From positions 569,001-633,000 of the forward strand of contig JAMPIV010005824.1 of NCBI GenBank assembly GCA_024509875.1: DNA of 64,000 bases. The letters are read 5' to 3'. Positions 1-11,436 of the stretch are shown one piece after another. Under the pieces are notes generated by a model, which saw only the letters and a program-made list of their open reading frames with translations, was not told where the DNA came from and made no database searches. Every line of letters begins with the position of its first letter. Within the stretch, counting starts at the first letter, position 1. This DNA is from Oreohelix idahoensis. Taxonomy: Eukaryota; Mollusca; Gastropoda; Stylommatophora; Oreohelicidae. Made by a program: the position numbers and the translations under genes.

Positions 1-227
1 TATGTGTATGCCTTCGTTCTCGTTGTAAATTCTGTTTCAACTAATTTCTTCACTTGTTGTAGTTTTGGTAATCTTGCAACGCCAACTTCTTTTCTCGCTT
101 CTTGTTTCACCCGTACTTTTATCGTTCTTTGAATACATTCCATACTCGTGATCATGTGATTTCTCACTTCTTTGAGGATTTTCTCCCTCTCCACATTTGA
201 CAGCCACATAGTTGGACTACCTTGACA
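1..227 (-). CDS. DED-domain gene, exon 4 (partial, runs off the window)
   Basis: On the minus strand this stretch is open for its full length in one frame. It encodes a charged, probably helical segment that includes WLSNVEREKILKEV and RLPKLQQVKKLVE. The acceptor AG before position 227 completes the split glycine codon left by exon 3 (G|GT), so the phases fit. A second acceptor near 250 has a better pyrimidine tract and also stays open, but its phase does not match exon 3. The true 5' border is therefore uncertain. I do not recognise the encoded region; it follows the DED and may be a linker or a second helical domain. The exon continues past the left edge. Confidence 0.45.
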
Positions 228-288
228 TATGAATTTAAAACTCTCAATCTGCACGGATGGAATTACAGAGAGACAAAACAGCAACACT

Positions 289-408
289 CGTGGGATCCCG
301 TTACACGCCCATTGAGGCATATTGGGAAAATGGTGTTAGGCCTATATTTTCTTGACCACCGGCACACTAGGGGTGACGTGGTCAGCATCACGCCAGCCGC
401 TGATGTGA
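289..408 (-). repeat. SINE-like dispersed repeat R1, 5'-truncated copy
   Basis: The sequence between exons 3 and 4 starts at GGATCCCGTTACACGCC. It is closely repeated, on the opposite strand, at 8237-8395 and again at 30811-31070. The longest copy (30811-31070) carries a Pol III B-box-like GGTTCAATCC, so R1 is probably a tRNA-derived SINE read on the minus strand here. This copy lacks the promoter end. Confidence 0.75.
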
Positions 409-447
409 AATGTAAACAGCCGTTGTAGGTTAACGTTTTTTACATAC

Positions 448-553
448 CAGGATTATCATTCGGGGCGTAGAAATAGAGTGTGTCTCCAACTCTGCGTGCA
501 TACTCTGCAGCCTTCTCGTGCAAATCTTTACGATCCAGGTGCCACAGAAAAGC
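448..553 (-). CDS. DED-domain gene, exon 3 (helices 5-6, RxDL motif)
   Basis: This 106-nt exon on the minus strand is bounded by acceptor GTTTCAG and donor G|GTATGT. It reads AFLWHLDRKDLHEKAAEYAR and then a GDTLYFYAPNDNPG tail. It starts in phase 0, matching the end of exon 2, and ends in phase 1. The residues DRKDL sit where helix 6 of a death effector domain carries the conserved RxDL charge motif. That makes a DED assignment much stronger than either neighbouring exon would alone. The aromatic tail after the domain is not recognised. Confidence 0.7.
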
Positions 554-650
554 CTGAAACCACATTCAGTTAAGTTAGGATCGACATCTAACATGGGAAA
601 TGTTATCTAGGGAGTCGTCTAAAATATCATTTATTGTTTCATTGTTCGTT

Positions 651-1055
651 CGTTGTGGAGCATGGAGCCACAACTGTGGCGGGCTCTTCTACAGGAAACT
701 TGCACAAAAATATGCATGAGCTCTTGCCGCGGTAGTTTCTTTAGCAATATGCTTTACATTATGAGGTTGGGAACTTAACGGACAACCTTATAATAGTTAC
801 CTGTGTCGCCTAATACGACATGCTTGTGGTAGCAGTAAGCTATTTTTTCTTTGTGTCCTCAAATACCTCCGAAAACAATATGCGGGCTGTGGCTATTAGT
901 TTTGCATAATGAGATTGTCAGTAACATGAACAATCTCGTAGCAGTCGCCCATTGTCGCCTGTTAAGACATGCCTGAGGGAGCAGTAGTCGTATACTTTTT
1001 GTCTCTTCTATTTTTTTTTGAGCGTCTGGGGGGGGGGGGGGGGGGGGGGGCAACC
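651..1055 (+). repeat. Dispersed repeat R3, two imperfect copies in a row, ending in poly-G
   Basis: The unit starts at GAGCATGGAGCC and contains a TTTACATTATGAGGTTG-like core followed by a CGACATGCTTG-like motif. Similar units occur at 29757-30000, 32160-32345 and 52961-53135, all in the plus orientation. Here the core occurs twice, near 755 and near 900. A run of about 22 G follows at 1029-1050. There is no coding potential; the element type is unknown. Confidence 0.65.
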
Positions 1056-1202
1056 CAGAAACCATAAGGCCTGCCTTTACTCTAGGTCATGTCTAGCTCC
1101 ACATTAAGCCTGCTCCTGTATTATTTTTCACATGAACGAGAGATGAAAATGTAGACTCACACAGGTATGCTGTGGCAAAATGCATCAAGTAATTTAGATT
1201 GT

Positions 1203-1613
1203 CACCCGTGTGTTACCGGGGCCCGAAAGGGGATTAAAGAGTAGTAATACTGTACCCTACCAGGCATCGTCGTAAAAAGCGACTAAGGAGCGTTGGGCAT
1301 GGTCCTGGCTATCTCATCCCGTAAAAAACATTTCGACCACAAAACTTCAACAAGTACTATGGATAAGTCAAATATAGAATATAAATCAACACAGCCGCCC
1401 AAGACAGAAAAAGCTTCTCTGGAAAGGAGGCGCATGAAGCAACTCAGAGAAAGCCGAAATGAGTTTGACTTGCCGACTAACCTTTTTTTTCGTCTAAAGG
1501 AAATGATGAGGAAAACGTGGAAAGAACGTGAGATGACGTCACGTGACTGGAGAACTTAGCATGTGTTTGTTGAAGACCGATGCTCCTTGGGGAGCTAAAG
1601 ATTATTGATTGAT
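1203..1613 (+). mobile_element. Internally deleted, non-autonomous derivative of LINE family A
   Basis: The first 290 bases match the 5' leader and N-terminus of LINE-A as seen on the minus strand at 26590-26898 (CACCCGTGTGTTACCGGGGC and onward). The last 100 bases match the LINE-A 3' end (GCATGTGTTTGTTGAAG, then GGAGC and an ATTGATTGAT tail). The endonuclease and reverse transcriptase between them are missing. One ORF of 88 codons (1293-1559) spans the join. It fuses the N-terminal tail, up to the residues just before the endonuclease, to the C-terminal residues. A second copy with a corresponding join lies at 63742-64000, so this is a family rather than a chance deletion. Confidence 0.75.
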
Positions 1614-1854
1614 ATTGAATCTGGATTGTATTTTATAAAAATCAGCAAATATAGATTTGCATTTTTATTCCGTTTGTGTGACAAGAAAGTCACCGATAAT
1701 CTTTTGTTCCAAATTGTTTGAATGCTGAAAGTGAGTATATTAAGTCTCATCCCAAGAATGGCGGTAACTCCATTTGACCCCACTGGTACAATGCTATATT
1801 TGGATACAGGACTGGAACCATGTGCAGGTGGATCAATAAATGTAAAATTTATCC

Positions 1855-2640
1855 AGTGTTTGCTAAATCAGAGGCACATCTTCAATCCAACCTGCAAGTC
1901 TGGAAGGAAGAGTTGGAGAAGAGAGGGATGGTCATCAGCAGCTCCAAAACAAAAACTATGGTGATATCACGAGAAGAAAGAAGTAATCACATTAAGCTGG
2001 GAGAACAGGTTCTGGACCAGGTCAACCACTTTAAATTCCTCGGAGCTGTCATAGACCGGAAGGGAGGCATCAACGAAGATTTGGCTACCCGAACAGCAGC
2101 AGCTGGGAGACTTTTTCAGGCCATAAATCGAGGATTCCTCAGAAAAGAGAAGTTGGCAAGAAAAACGAAAATGGCTGTATACCGCTCCGCCTTTGTCCAA
2201 GTCTTGACGTATGGATGCGTGTTATGGGCAAATGCTACAACCCACAAAAGTCAGATCCAAACCTCAGAAATGAGGTATCTGAGAAAGGTGGTTAAAGTAA
2301 CAAGAAGAAACATGGTCCGCCACCAGACGATACGTCAAGGCCTAAAAACCCAATCCCTGCAGATCCAAGCAGAACAGTCCCAACTAAGATGGTTTGGCCA
2401 TGTCTGCAGAATGGGAGAAGATCGGCTGCCACGGCAGGCATGGGAGGCCAAGAGCCATAGATCCAGACCTCCAGGACGACCCAGAGTCCGCTGGGAGGAC
2501 AACATTAGACAATCTCTAAAGGACTGAGGACTAGAATTGAAGCAGGCCAGGAGGAAGACAGCCGATAGGATAGAACGGCGCTCTCTTCCAAACCTCTACA
2601 CCTCACAGTTGAAGAGGAACTACTAAGTAAGTACGTAAGT
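1855..2640 (+). mobile_element. LINE family B, 5'-truncated copy with RT C-terminal ORF and (TAAG)n tail
   Basis: The ORF ending at 2527 encodes the part of a LINE polyprotein downstream of the YADD motif: a thumb-like region (FKFLGAVIDRKGG), then LTYGCVLW, WFGHVCRMGEDRLP and GRPRVRWEDNIRQSLKD. The copy begins just after where the YADD box would be. A TGA at 2525 replaces the CGA found at the same place in the copy at 35807, so the last ~30 residues are lost. The element ends in a TAAGTAAG-type tail. Two further truncated copies with the same tail (35807-36056, 50457-50507) define the family. The clade, RTE-like or another, is not resolved. Confidence 0.8.
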
Positions 2641-3290
2641 TTTCCAGAAATTCCTTACAACTACCAATACAACATACACTATTCCACATGGCAAAATGTA
2701 ATGGATTATTAACAGTAAAAGTTATCTAGAGTATTCCCTACAACTATCAAAACAACATACACTATTCCACGTGGCAACTGTCGTGGTTGAGTAAAGTGTA
2801 GAGTATTTGTCGAGTTGGACAATAGTAGTGAAATCGACAAGGGATAGTGGACTGACAGAGTTATAGATTACACACACAGAAAGGTGTAAATAGGAGATGG
2901 ACTTGAGACAACCTGGAAGAAGATTTACCAAAATGATCTCTCTCTCCAAGCCTCAACTCACTTTTCACTGTCTAAGCATCTCCTGCTCTCACTCTTTTCT
3001 CTTATCAAACATAGAGATTCTAGTAAAGAGCTAAAAATGTAAATTATGAATGAAAAGGGTCGGGAACAGCGCATTAATAAATGTGTAAACTTTATTAAAG
3101 AAGAAAAGCATGGAGTTAATGCATATCATCATACACAGCATAAATTACATCAATAATCAAATAATCATCAATAGTCATCAATAATCATATACACCAACAA
3201 TAATGCAAATACACACCCACAAACACACACACACCACCAACACTCATAAAACCTGTAGAACACGGAGAAAATAACTAAGCTGTCCGACAG
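2641..3290. other. Non-coding stretch with a short tandem duplication and CA-rich tract
   Basis: A ~45-base motif containing CATACACTATTCCAC occurs at about 2650 and again at about 2732. Positions 3190-3245 are rich in CA dinucleotides. No gene is visible. Confidence 0.5.
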
Positions 3291-3304
3291 AGGGTCCGCT
3301 TTCG

Positions 3305-3620
3305 GGGACCAAAGGCGCTAGCTCCAGGAAGTGTCTTACCGATAAATATCCTTCAAGATGACTGAAGTGAAATACCAAACTTTCCTTGTCGGGCTAAACG
3401 TTGGTGACCCCTAATTGCGCGAGGGAACACTGGAAGACGTTGTTTATCTCCTGCTGACCAAATACGAACTGAGCGACAGCCTGTCTGTTGTTTTTCGTGG
3501 GACCAAATGTGCTAGCTCCAGAAAGTGTATTACTTGTAGATCCTTCGTGAGGGACTAGCCTACAAAACTTTCTTTGTTGGTGCTAAACGTTGGTGACCGC
3601 TACTCGCGAGAGGGGGTCTG
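3305..3620 (+). repeat. Direct repeat carrying tRNA-Trp-type primer-binding motifs (LTR retrotransposon remnant?)
   Basis: Two copies of a ~120-base unit (about 3307-3425 and 3497-3615) share GCTAGCTCCAG and end in GCTAAACGTTGGTGACC. The first contains TGGTGACCCC, which is the exact complement of the 3' ten bases of eukaryotic tRNA-Trp including CCA. That tRNA primes CsRn1-like Ty3/gypsy elements. The second copy has one mismatch in that motif. No gag or pol ORF follows, so this may be a decayed leader region or chance. Confidence 0.35.
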
Positions 3621-6334
3621 GAACTCTGTCCATAGATGGCTGCTCATACGTGCGAGGTTTTAAGTATCCAGAAAAATACACCAGAAGAAGTCACTTGAGG
3701 ACAAAGAGTCCCAGGCGCGCTTATCCGGCGCTAGGCTCTTGCGTGCTGGGTAGTAAATCCTGTTTAAACTGGTTTGGCTGTGGTTTGCTGAGTGCCCCGT
3801 TTAGGCACACAAAGTCGGGTGATATGGAATTCTGCTATAGGCATGCTGAGCGGGTTTGATATTCTGGAAGCCGCAATGCTCTGGCTGGTAATCCAATAGG
3901 CGAGTAGAGAACTACTACTGCGTTTGGCGATTCCAGATTTTGCGTTGGCTCCGTTGCACTGCGTGAGCTTAACTTGGCGTTGACAAAAAAAGGGGTTTTG
4001 ATTCAGGAACGGGGTTGACGATTCGTGACGCTAGCGGTATTCAGAAACCCTCTAGATCGAAGAGAATATTTCGTTCTTCGCCTGACTGGAGTCTGCTCTA
4101 GCGATTCGGTCTCCCTGAAACTGAGACCCAAAAAGAGACACCCTTTTACTTCAAGCAAATAATAAATCACACTAACTTTATACAGAAAGTTTCGCTCCAC
4201 TATGGGATTAAATTTATTGTAGTTATTGCTATGATAGTTTAGGGCTGTCTTTAACCATGTCTCCTGTTCCTTAAAAATATCAATTATCAACACGCGCCCG
4301 CATAGGCTTAATATCTTTTGTACACCCATGTAACTGTCATTAAATGTTCTGACAGCAAAATCTACTCCTCTTCTCCCAACCTCAACATACAGGAAACCTA
4401 ACCTGTAGTTACAGTTAAATGAATATGCTTATTCATCTTACAACATTAAATGAATTTACATAAACAGATTACAGCATTTGACATTACACAAACAAATCGT
4501 ATGTCCCCTTTGGAAAATATATTAGCATTCCCCAAAATGAGTACAAAGAAAAGGCAATGCTCTCGCTATAATAATACAGTTGTGGCTAAATCATAAGATA
4601 TAATTATATCTATGCCTGGTGACTGCTTTCAGTGAAAGTTATAGACTAGTGCCTAGCCACACAAGTAAGCATAAAATGATCCTCCCTTGCCACTAGAAAT
4701 ATCTATCAAAAAGGAATAAGTGACTATCTCCTATAATCCAGAGTTATTACCTGCATCTCACTATTCAGTTTTAAAGTGAACAATCCACACCTGACATTAT
4801 CTTACAGAAATGACAGTTAATTTTGCTGACTCTTAACCCAATGGTAAGCATTCGTGGACTGATTCTACGCCTAATATCTGTTATTGTAAGTTTAACATTT
4901 AACCCATGATAAACCGTAACAGTTTAAGCACCACTTAATAGGCCGTAGACAGCGCTACCTTATCACTGAATAAATTACTAGGAGAAGTCCTCAGAAATAA
5001 ATTCACTTTCCTAACAGATATATAAAAGCTAACATGAATCTAATATATTATAATTATAAGATATGTCAACTCACCCCGAAAATGACTAGAACATAGGCAA
5101 ACACATTCTAGTACTGTGTTAAAGTTTGCCTTATCTCATGATGGTCATCTACGGGCCAGGAATATTTACGAATGTCTTTGTCTATTAAACCCAGTCTACT
5201 CTTATAGATCACAAAGGACGCTCCCCCCGGACACCTGGCCTGCATATTTCTACAGAAGTTTGGCGAAAGACGTAATCTAGAGTAAGACAACAGAAATCGT
5301 GCGAAAGTTCCCCAGGTAGAGAAATGCATAACATTATGCTCTATCTTGTCTAAGGGGCAAAACTCAAAGACTGACCGCGGGTTTGTCTCCCCCTGTTTCC
5401 AGGATGCATAATATTATGATCCGAAGCAGCGTTCTGGAAGCCAAACACAGGGACCCTTTCGCTCGTGATCAAAGGCTTAGCGCGACCAGAGAAATTCCCC
5501 CTGTTGGGACCACAGGTGCGTTTAGATAACATTAAGTTACCTCTACGCTGGCCGTTGAAGGAATTTAGTACTAAGGCCAAACGTAAACAAACCTCGGGGA
5601 GGGTTTGCGAAGGTGAAAAATGAAAGAAAGAAGAATACAAAATGACGAGGAAAACCAGGACATTTAAAAAGTAATCAAATTATGGACAAGATGGTAAAAT
5701 AGATTATCTGTCTACGTGACAGCAACATGTAAGATGAGTGAATGCTAGCAGCGTCTTCTTAGTGCTGTTAAAACAAAGTTTGGGCGTTCTGAATATCTAC
5801 GTTCTGAAAATGTTGCGTCTTTAAATATTGTTTATACAAGTTATTTATTTATTTTTTTGCGTTTTTTTACATGCCGAATATCTGTAATTTGATAGTGACC
5901 GCAATTTTTAAATTGTTTCTTTATTCCGTTTTTGTTGTGTATAACTAGAACCGGTTGTGGGGCAGGGCTAATGAAGTGGTCGCAGGAAGGGGTAAAAACG
6001 ATTTTTTCGTCAAGAAACTTGCAATTTCTTCAGCTGTGATACAAGGAAAAGAAGGAAATGCAAATATTTTATAAGAAAATATTAAAACTAAAATGTGTGA
6101 CATTTTTGTAATATTCTTTTAATAGTTGTTATCGTGTTTTTTTTTTTTTGGTGTTCTGTAAATAATAACTATTTATACTAATCTGCAACTGGATTCACGA
6201 ATCTTACTTAACTTTCCAGTGGAGTTTAACTTTCGCGGTTAGAAATGTGGTGGAAGGAGGATGTCAAACCACACTTACCCAGGTGCCCAAGGCCGGCCGT
6301 GTGCACATGTACGTTTTGACAAAGTGACTGATTA
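3621..6334. other. Intronic sequence with no recognised feature
   Basis: This lies in the intron between exons 2 and 3 of the DED gene. The short ORFs present lack any family signature and no strong repeat was found. Confidence 0.5.
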
Positions 6335-6597
6335 CTTAAAAGGTAAAGGTAGTCCCATAGCAAATACTGCCGGAGGGAGTGAAGTGTTAGAGATGTCATT
6401 ATACTAGGTCCAGCACCAAGAGGTGGGGGTGACCAGTTCTCGTCCTCGCTTTATTTTCCTTCCCTAACTCAAGAGTAAAGTCAGACACCCATTTACAGCT
6501 GGGTAAGCTGGAGCATGACGATACCGTGAATCGAACCCGACACCTTTGAAGCGAAAAACTATCGGAATAATCACTTTGCCAATCGAATCACCATCAT
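6335..6597 (-). mobile_element. tRNA-derived SINE (family R2), near full length
   Basis: Read on the minus strand, the head contains an A-box-like TGGCAAAGTGA and a B box GGTTCGATTC at normal Pol III spacing. A body follows (CAGCTGTAAATGGGTGTCTG, CTCTTGAGTTAG), and the element ends near GGGACTACCTTTACC. A 5'-truncated copy lies at 17935-18115 and a fragment at 44985-45040. Copies of the body are also found in the hairpin at 59833-60085. The SINE directly abuts the 3' tail of a LINE-A fragment. Confidence 0.8.
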
Positions 6598-6880
6598 TAC
6601 CCCTTAGCTCCCAGGGAGCATAAGCGTTCAACAAATTCACGCCACGTTCTTCTGTCCTGTGCCATCTTCTCAATGTCTTCCTCCTGCCTTCAATTTCTCT
6701 TCTCTTTACCGTGTGTTTTTCTGCCTTCCAATGCCTCTCTTTCCCTGGAGATTCCAAAGCAAGGACTGCCTTGTAATGTATTATAAACATATTTCCACAA
6801 TGTGTGGCTATATCCATCACCAGCGTCGTCTTCTCATCTCCTGATCCACCGGAATCATGTCTGGTGCTTCAATAAATAAC
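6598..6880 (-). mobile_element. LINE family A, 3'-end fragment
   Basis: This fragment aligns along its whole length with the 3' end of the LINE-A copy at 54266-56967. Shared landmarks on the plus strand are GGAGCATA followed by TTCAACAAA, then CAAGGACTGCC, and then the motif for the C-terminal W-IGH region. Only the last ~280 bases remain. Its tail joins the SINE at 6335-6597. Confidence 0.7.
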
Positions 6881-7250
6881 TTAAATACTTTTCTCTAACT
6901 AGAACATATCTAATTTAGGACAGTTCATTTACATATTACTTTTCGCTAAACACTCATTACCCCTCCCTCCATCTAAATAAGTCTGGACTTAGCAGATGTA
7001 CCCGCCGTTGCCCGAGTTAAAAAAGTAACTGAACTTTTAATATATCACCTGGTTGCGGTAATTCTGAGCCACCATTATTATCTGAGCAACCAGTACCAAC
7101 CCTCCACGGTTAATTCTCGGATTAACCCAAATGACAACTATACATCTCACCTCCGGCATATCTACTCCAATCATGTTCTCTCCACTGTATATACAAGAAA
7201 AGAGTGTAACGATAAGATCACAGACAGCTCAAGAAAAAACACTAGCTAAC

Positions 7251-7363
7251 CTGAAGCAAAAGCAGATTATCACGTGATACCATTCCTCTTTCTCGGAGAT
7301 AGGTAAAGAATTTCTCTGGTGTGTCGAGTCTGCTCAGGATACCTTTGGGGATTCCTTTGGAAC
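7251..7363 (-). CDS. DED-domain gene, exon 2 (helices 3-5)
   Basis: This 113-nt exon on the minus strand has acceptor CACCCTTCAG with a T-rich tract (TTCTTTTTTGTCC) and donor CAG|GTTAGC. It begins with two bases that complete the glycine codon left by exon 1 and then reads 37 full codons: SKGIPKGILSRLDTPEKFF followed by TYLRERGMVSRDNLLLLQ. The pattern is that of the middle of a death effector domain: helix 3, then helix 4 with a YLRERG motif, then SxDNLxLL at the start of helix 5. The phase fits on both sides. The exon sits between SINE/LINE debris and unique intron sequence. Confidence 0.8.
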
Positions 7364-8236
7364 CTGAAGGGTGGACAAAAAAGAATATGGATACAGAGAC
7401 AGACTTCACAGATCCAGGTCTGGCAGACATACTGCATTATAAGGTTCTTCTATCATAAGATATCATATTTCCAGATGTAACCTGGACAGTTTCTTATTGT
7501 TGGGTATTGTTAGGTCTCAGGTTTCTTGACATATTCTAATGGACGCTTTGTAAACGTATGTGATTTTTTTCCTTTTAAACTTTCATATACAGGTACTGCC
7601 CATTCTTCTAGTTTAGTGTTTTAATCACAACTTATTTATCTTTGTTATGTCCAGGTTTATATTAATTTGATCTGCAGTTTTTCTACACCTCTTGGCGTAT
7701 TTAACTGCCTTTTTGATTTCTATACTAACATGTTAAGACACCCATACTAATAGAACTGAAGATCCTCTGGTAAATAAATATGTATTGTCCACACACAAAA
7801 AGTATATCCCATCTGCTATATTTGTTCTAGTTCACTTTCTAATGCTCTGTGGAAAGCATGACTGTAAATTGTTTAATGGACTACTGTTGTTAGACGTCTA
7901 ATGCTGCTCCTTTTACTATCACGTTTTTCTTTCACCCCAGTCACTATTCTGTGTGAGCAAGACACATGCTTTGCATTCTTGAAGCAACTTAATTTCAGTC
8001 CAACAATCTAAGCTCTCCTCAGACAACACAAACATATAGTCAACAACGAATATCAAGGCGACTGCCTTATTTAAATTGTTCCAGTTTATTTTTGAAAGGT
8101 ATATACAAACTTGCTTCCTGTATCGTACAGTTTGTGAATCAAAATATCTTCCAATACAAAGATTAAACTCCAAATACCGTACGGTTAAGATGCTACTGTT
8201 TAATTCATGATATGTTTGTTTAATAAGCCTCATGAA
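7364..8236. other. Intron 1 of the DED gene, left part, no recognised feature
   Basis: The sequence is AT-rich without a recognised repeat or gene. It is the first part of the intron separating exon 2 from exon 1. Confidence 0.5.
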
Positions 8237-8395
8237 TTGGGTACCAAAGCAACTCTGGGAAGGTACAGGCGGTTAGCGTGATGCTGACCACATCACCCCT
8301 AGTGATCCGTATGGTCAAGGAAATATGGGCCTAACACCATATATCCAATATGCCTCAATGAGCTTGTAACGGGATCCTTCACCTTAATAAGCTGT
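8237..8395 (+). repeat. SINE-like dispersed repeat R1, truncated copy
   Basis: It runs from TTGGGTACCAAAGCAACTC to GTAACGGGATCC. It is the reverse complement of the repeat at 289-408 and of part of 30811-31070. The promoter-bearing end is absent. Confidence 0.75.
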
Positions 8396-11300
8396 GCTTC
8401 AGTAACTTCAGTCTTTCAAAATCTGTTCCAGCAATGTTCCAATTCACTAAGAAATCAAAGTGGCGCTTCCGAAGAATATGAACTTAGTAACCATTTCCAA
8501 AAGATCACATAGTAGGAGGTAAGTAACGTGCTAACACGCTGGTTATAAATTGCCCATGAAATCTGTACTTGGAAATTCTTACTATTTATTGAATCTCTGC
8601 AACAGCTTATATGTAGTTTACTAATGTGTATATACAAACGTAATCTATGCTGTCTAATGCATACATACTCATTTAAGTGTGAAACCTGCCCTACTCTAAG
8701 TTTTGGTTACATGCAGTGTCACGTAAAATATCATGTGTATAAACTTCTTGTATACACACAATGGGATCCTTGTTGGTGCTACTGGTTCGTGCACTGTGAT
8801 GAGATCCCCCTTGTGTGATCTACGGGAGGACATCGGAGCACTGATGGAGTTGTCCGTGTGCAATGAAGATGGTCCTTCAAACCAAACGAAACCACACTTC
8901 ACGAAATCATAAACAGGTGACTCCATCACAAATGGTTACCCAGAAGGGAAACGTGAAAGACCCGACATAGCTGCTGATTAAAGAAAGGAAATGGAAAAGG
9001 GATATTATACTCTCAGGAAACAACCAACCCTTTTAATAACTAAACCTGTCCGCGACTAGAACCTGCACAGAACGTGAAAAGAAGAGAGGCCAACGACAAA
9101 TAATAAGAAGGCAGGTATGAGATACATGATAAGCTAACTGGAACTGACGGGCAGAAGTAGCCTACTGAGCTAGATTAGGGTGACCATACGTCCGAATTTG
9201 GCCATATTTGTTTCTCATAATTCGATGTTAGTATCATTTTCACTCACTTGTGCAAATCGGTTGCCCAGAACAGGTCGCCGGGGGTCCTGCAGTCCTAAAT
9301 GGAATTAAATGATATGTTGACTATTGTTGCAGGTAGTAGAGATGTAATGAGTTTTTTCACACTCTCACGGTAAAGTAAGAACCTTCCTAATACAGAATTC
9401 TAATGAAAGGAGTGTCGATGCGTTAATTAAACTAAGATGAAAAATGGGTGTGTGCTTCTAGTAAAATGGGATCTCGCGGTTTCTCAGTATTTAGTCTGAG
9501 AATTAACTGCATCCAAAAACTTTGGTCACGTAAGAACTCAACTCGAGTGAAAGCAGCCTAGCGCGTAAGACTTGACTTTTGACAAAAGCCTAGCTTTTTT
9601 TTTGTTTGCAAAAGTACAACCGACTGGTTCTTTTAGGGTAATCTACGCCAAGAGCTTCCGTCTTCATCTATGACGTCGAAACCTGGATCAGGGAAAGAAC
9701 TTCCAACCCCTGAGATAGATCTACAGCTAACATCCAACCCTTTTCTTTCACGTGGAGAAATCAGGGGGTGACCAGGATTGCTGTCAGGAATCCAGATAAG
9801 TGGCACTATCAAGAACCAACCACTTCAGTCAATCAAACATCAGAAATGTCCTTAATGATGAATTATCAACAGTTTTGTAAACCCACGTAACTAAACACAA
9901 CTTCATCAATGTCCTAAAGCTGAGAGATAAATAGTCTTTGTTTTCAAACTCAAGTGAAATTCTATAAGTCCTGAGACAAACTGTCAGTAACTTTATATAC
10001 ACTATTGCATTTGTTGGCATTTTTGATCATCTTAAATTCTATACTTTTTTGATTGATACATATTCTATATACATGACATATTTTTTATTTTCATCAGTAA
10101 AGCTTCATTGTAATGTTCTAAAATCAAGATTAGTTACTGACATTTCTTTGGGTGTAACAGTGATGTCTAATACTGTAAGAGTATGTCATATTTCTATTTA
10201 ATTAATAGGGGCTCTTTCTAATAATTCAGTACCTTAGGGAAAAGTGTGGCCTGGATACTTACTAGCTCTTAGTCTACTCAGAGAATTCTCAACCAGCTAA
10301 GAGACAGTTAATTTCCAGTATCCCTATAAATAGGTCTGCCAGTGATTCTCACTCTATTTTCTTCCTGCGGAACTTACACTTACATTTTCTGCAGATTTTC
10401 TTCGAGCCAAATTCCAGTGAAATTATCTTGGACAGTTCTGGTACTTATTCATACTTTCATTTTCTTCCATCTATCCATTAATATTATCAGCCTGCCACAA
10501 AGTGCATTCTATAGCTATAGCCGGCAGACCTGGACAAGATTGCTCCAAAAATGCGGAAGGAGCCCTGTCCATCTTGAACAGCATGGTGCTTAGCTGAGCG
10601 ATCCTACCAGGTTGTCCTACCAGGAGACCTAACCATAAGCAGTGTTCTAGAGGGCAGACATACTCCATCCCAGTTGGTGATGTGCCCTCTGTCAAGACAG
10701 AGGAAGCAGCCCCTGCCATGCTCTGAAACCCTCCTAGAAGTACTTGTCATACTGGCCCTGGAGTGCTGGGACAGATTGAACCCCCTGGCAACAAGACAAC
10801 ATAAATTCAGCAGCATCAGAGACAAGTAGTGTAAAATTCCAGCAGAACCAGTACAGAATAGCTAATTGTCCATAGGATGCAAAATTTACTCTGACATGTT
10901 TCAGAAACATAGCTAGTTTTGTTTCCCACACATTAGAACCTACAGTTGTAAATTTTTGAACATATAATCTATCACCATTTTGTAAAATTCATTTCAAGTA
11001 TGAGATAATCTATCTTCAATTTTGTAAAATTTAACACAGCAGAGTCTGTTTTCATTTTTCTTGTAATATTTAATTGAGTTGAATAGTTTTTAGTAATTAA
11101 AATCTACATCCTGGGGGCAGAGCCGTAATTTAATAAACACTATTGGGTCAGGATACTTTTAATGTGGTTGGGCACCAAATCTCTTTCTCAACTTTATGTA
11201 CCTTACATAGTCCTTTATAGGATTTATCGTCTAGAAAATATCCTGTTTAGTTTCACCAGAATTCTCTTTTAAGTGAGATTTCTAGTGGACTAATTCCCGA

Positions 11301-11430
11301 GGAGAAACAGTGCATTCAACCTGCAGTTTGAAAGATGATCTTTTAGATATTATCTTTTATTCTTTCATACAATCTGTCACTACTCCTCAAAATTATCCGT
11401 CACACCTACTCTAAGTGTCAAATTAAAAAA
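8396..11430. other. Intronic sequence, no gene recognised
   Basis: No recognised repeat or exon was found. The stretch 10480-10830 is more GC-rich than its surroundings and open in several frames, but it matches nothing I know. Confidence 0.45.
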
Positions 11431-11436
11431 AAACAA

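Noticed and set aside
6659..6844. Plus-strand ORF of 61 codons
   Set aside because: It is antisense of a LINE-A 3'-end fragment.
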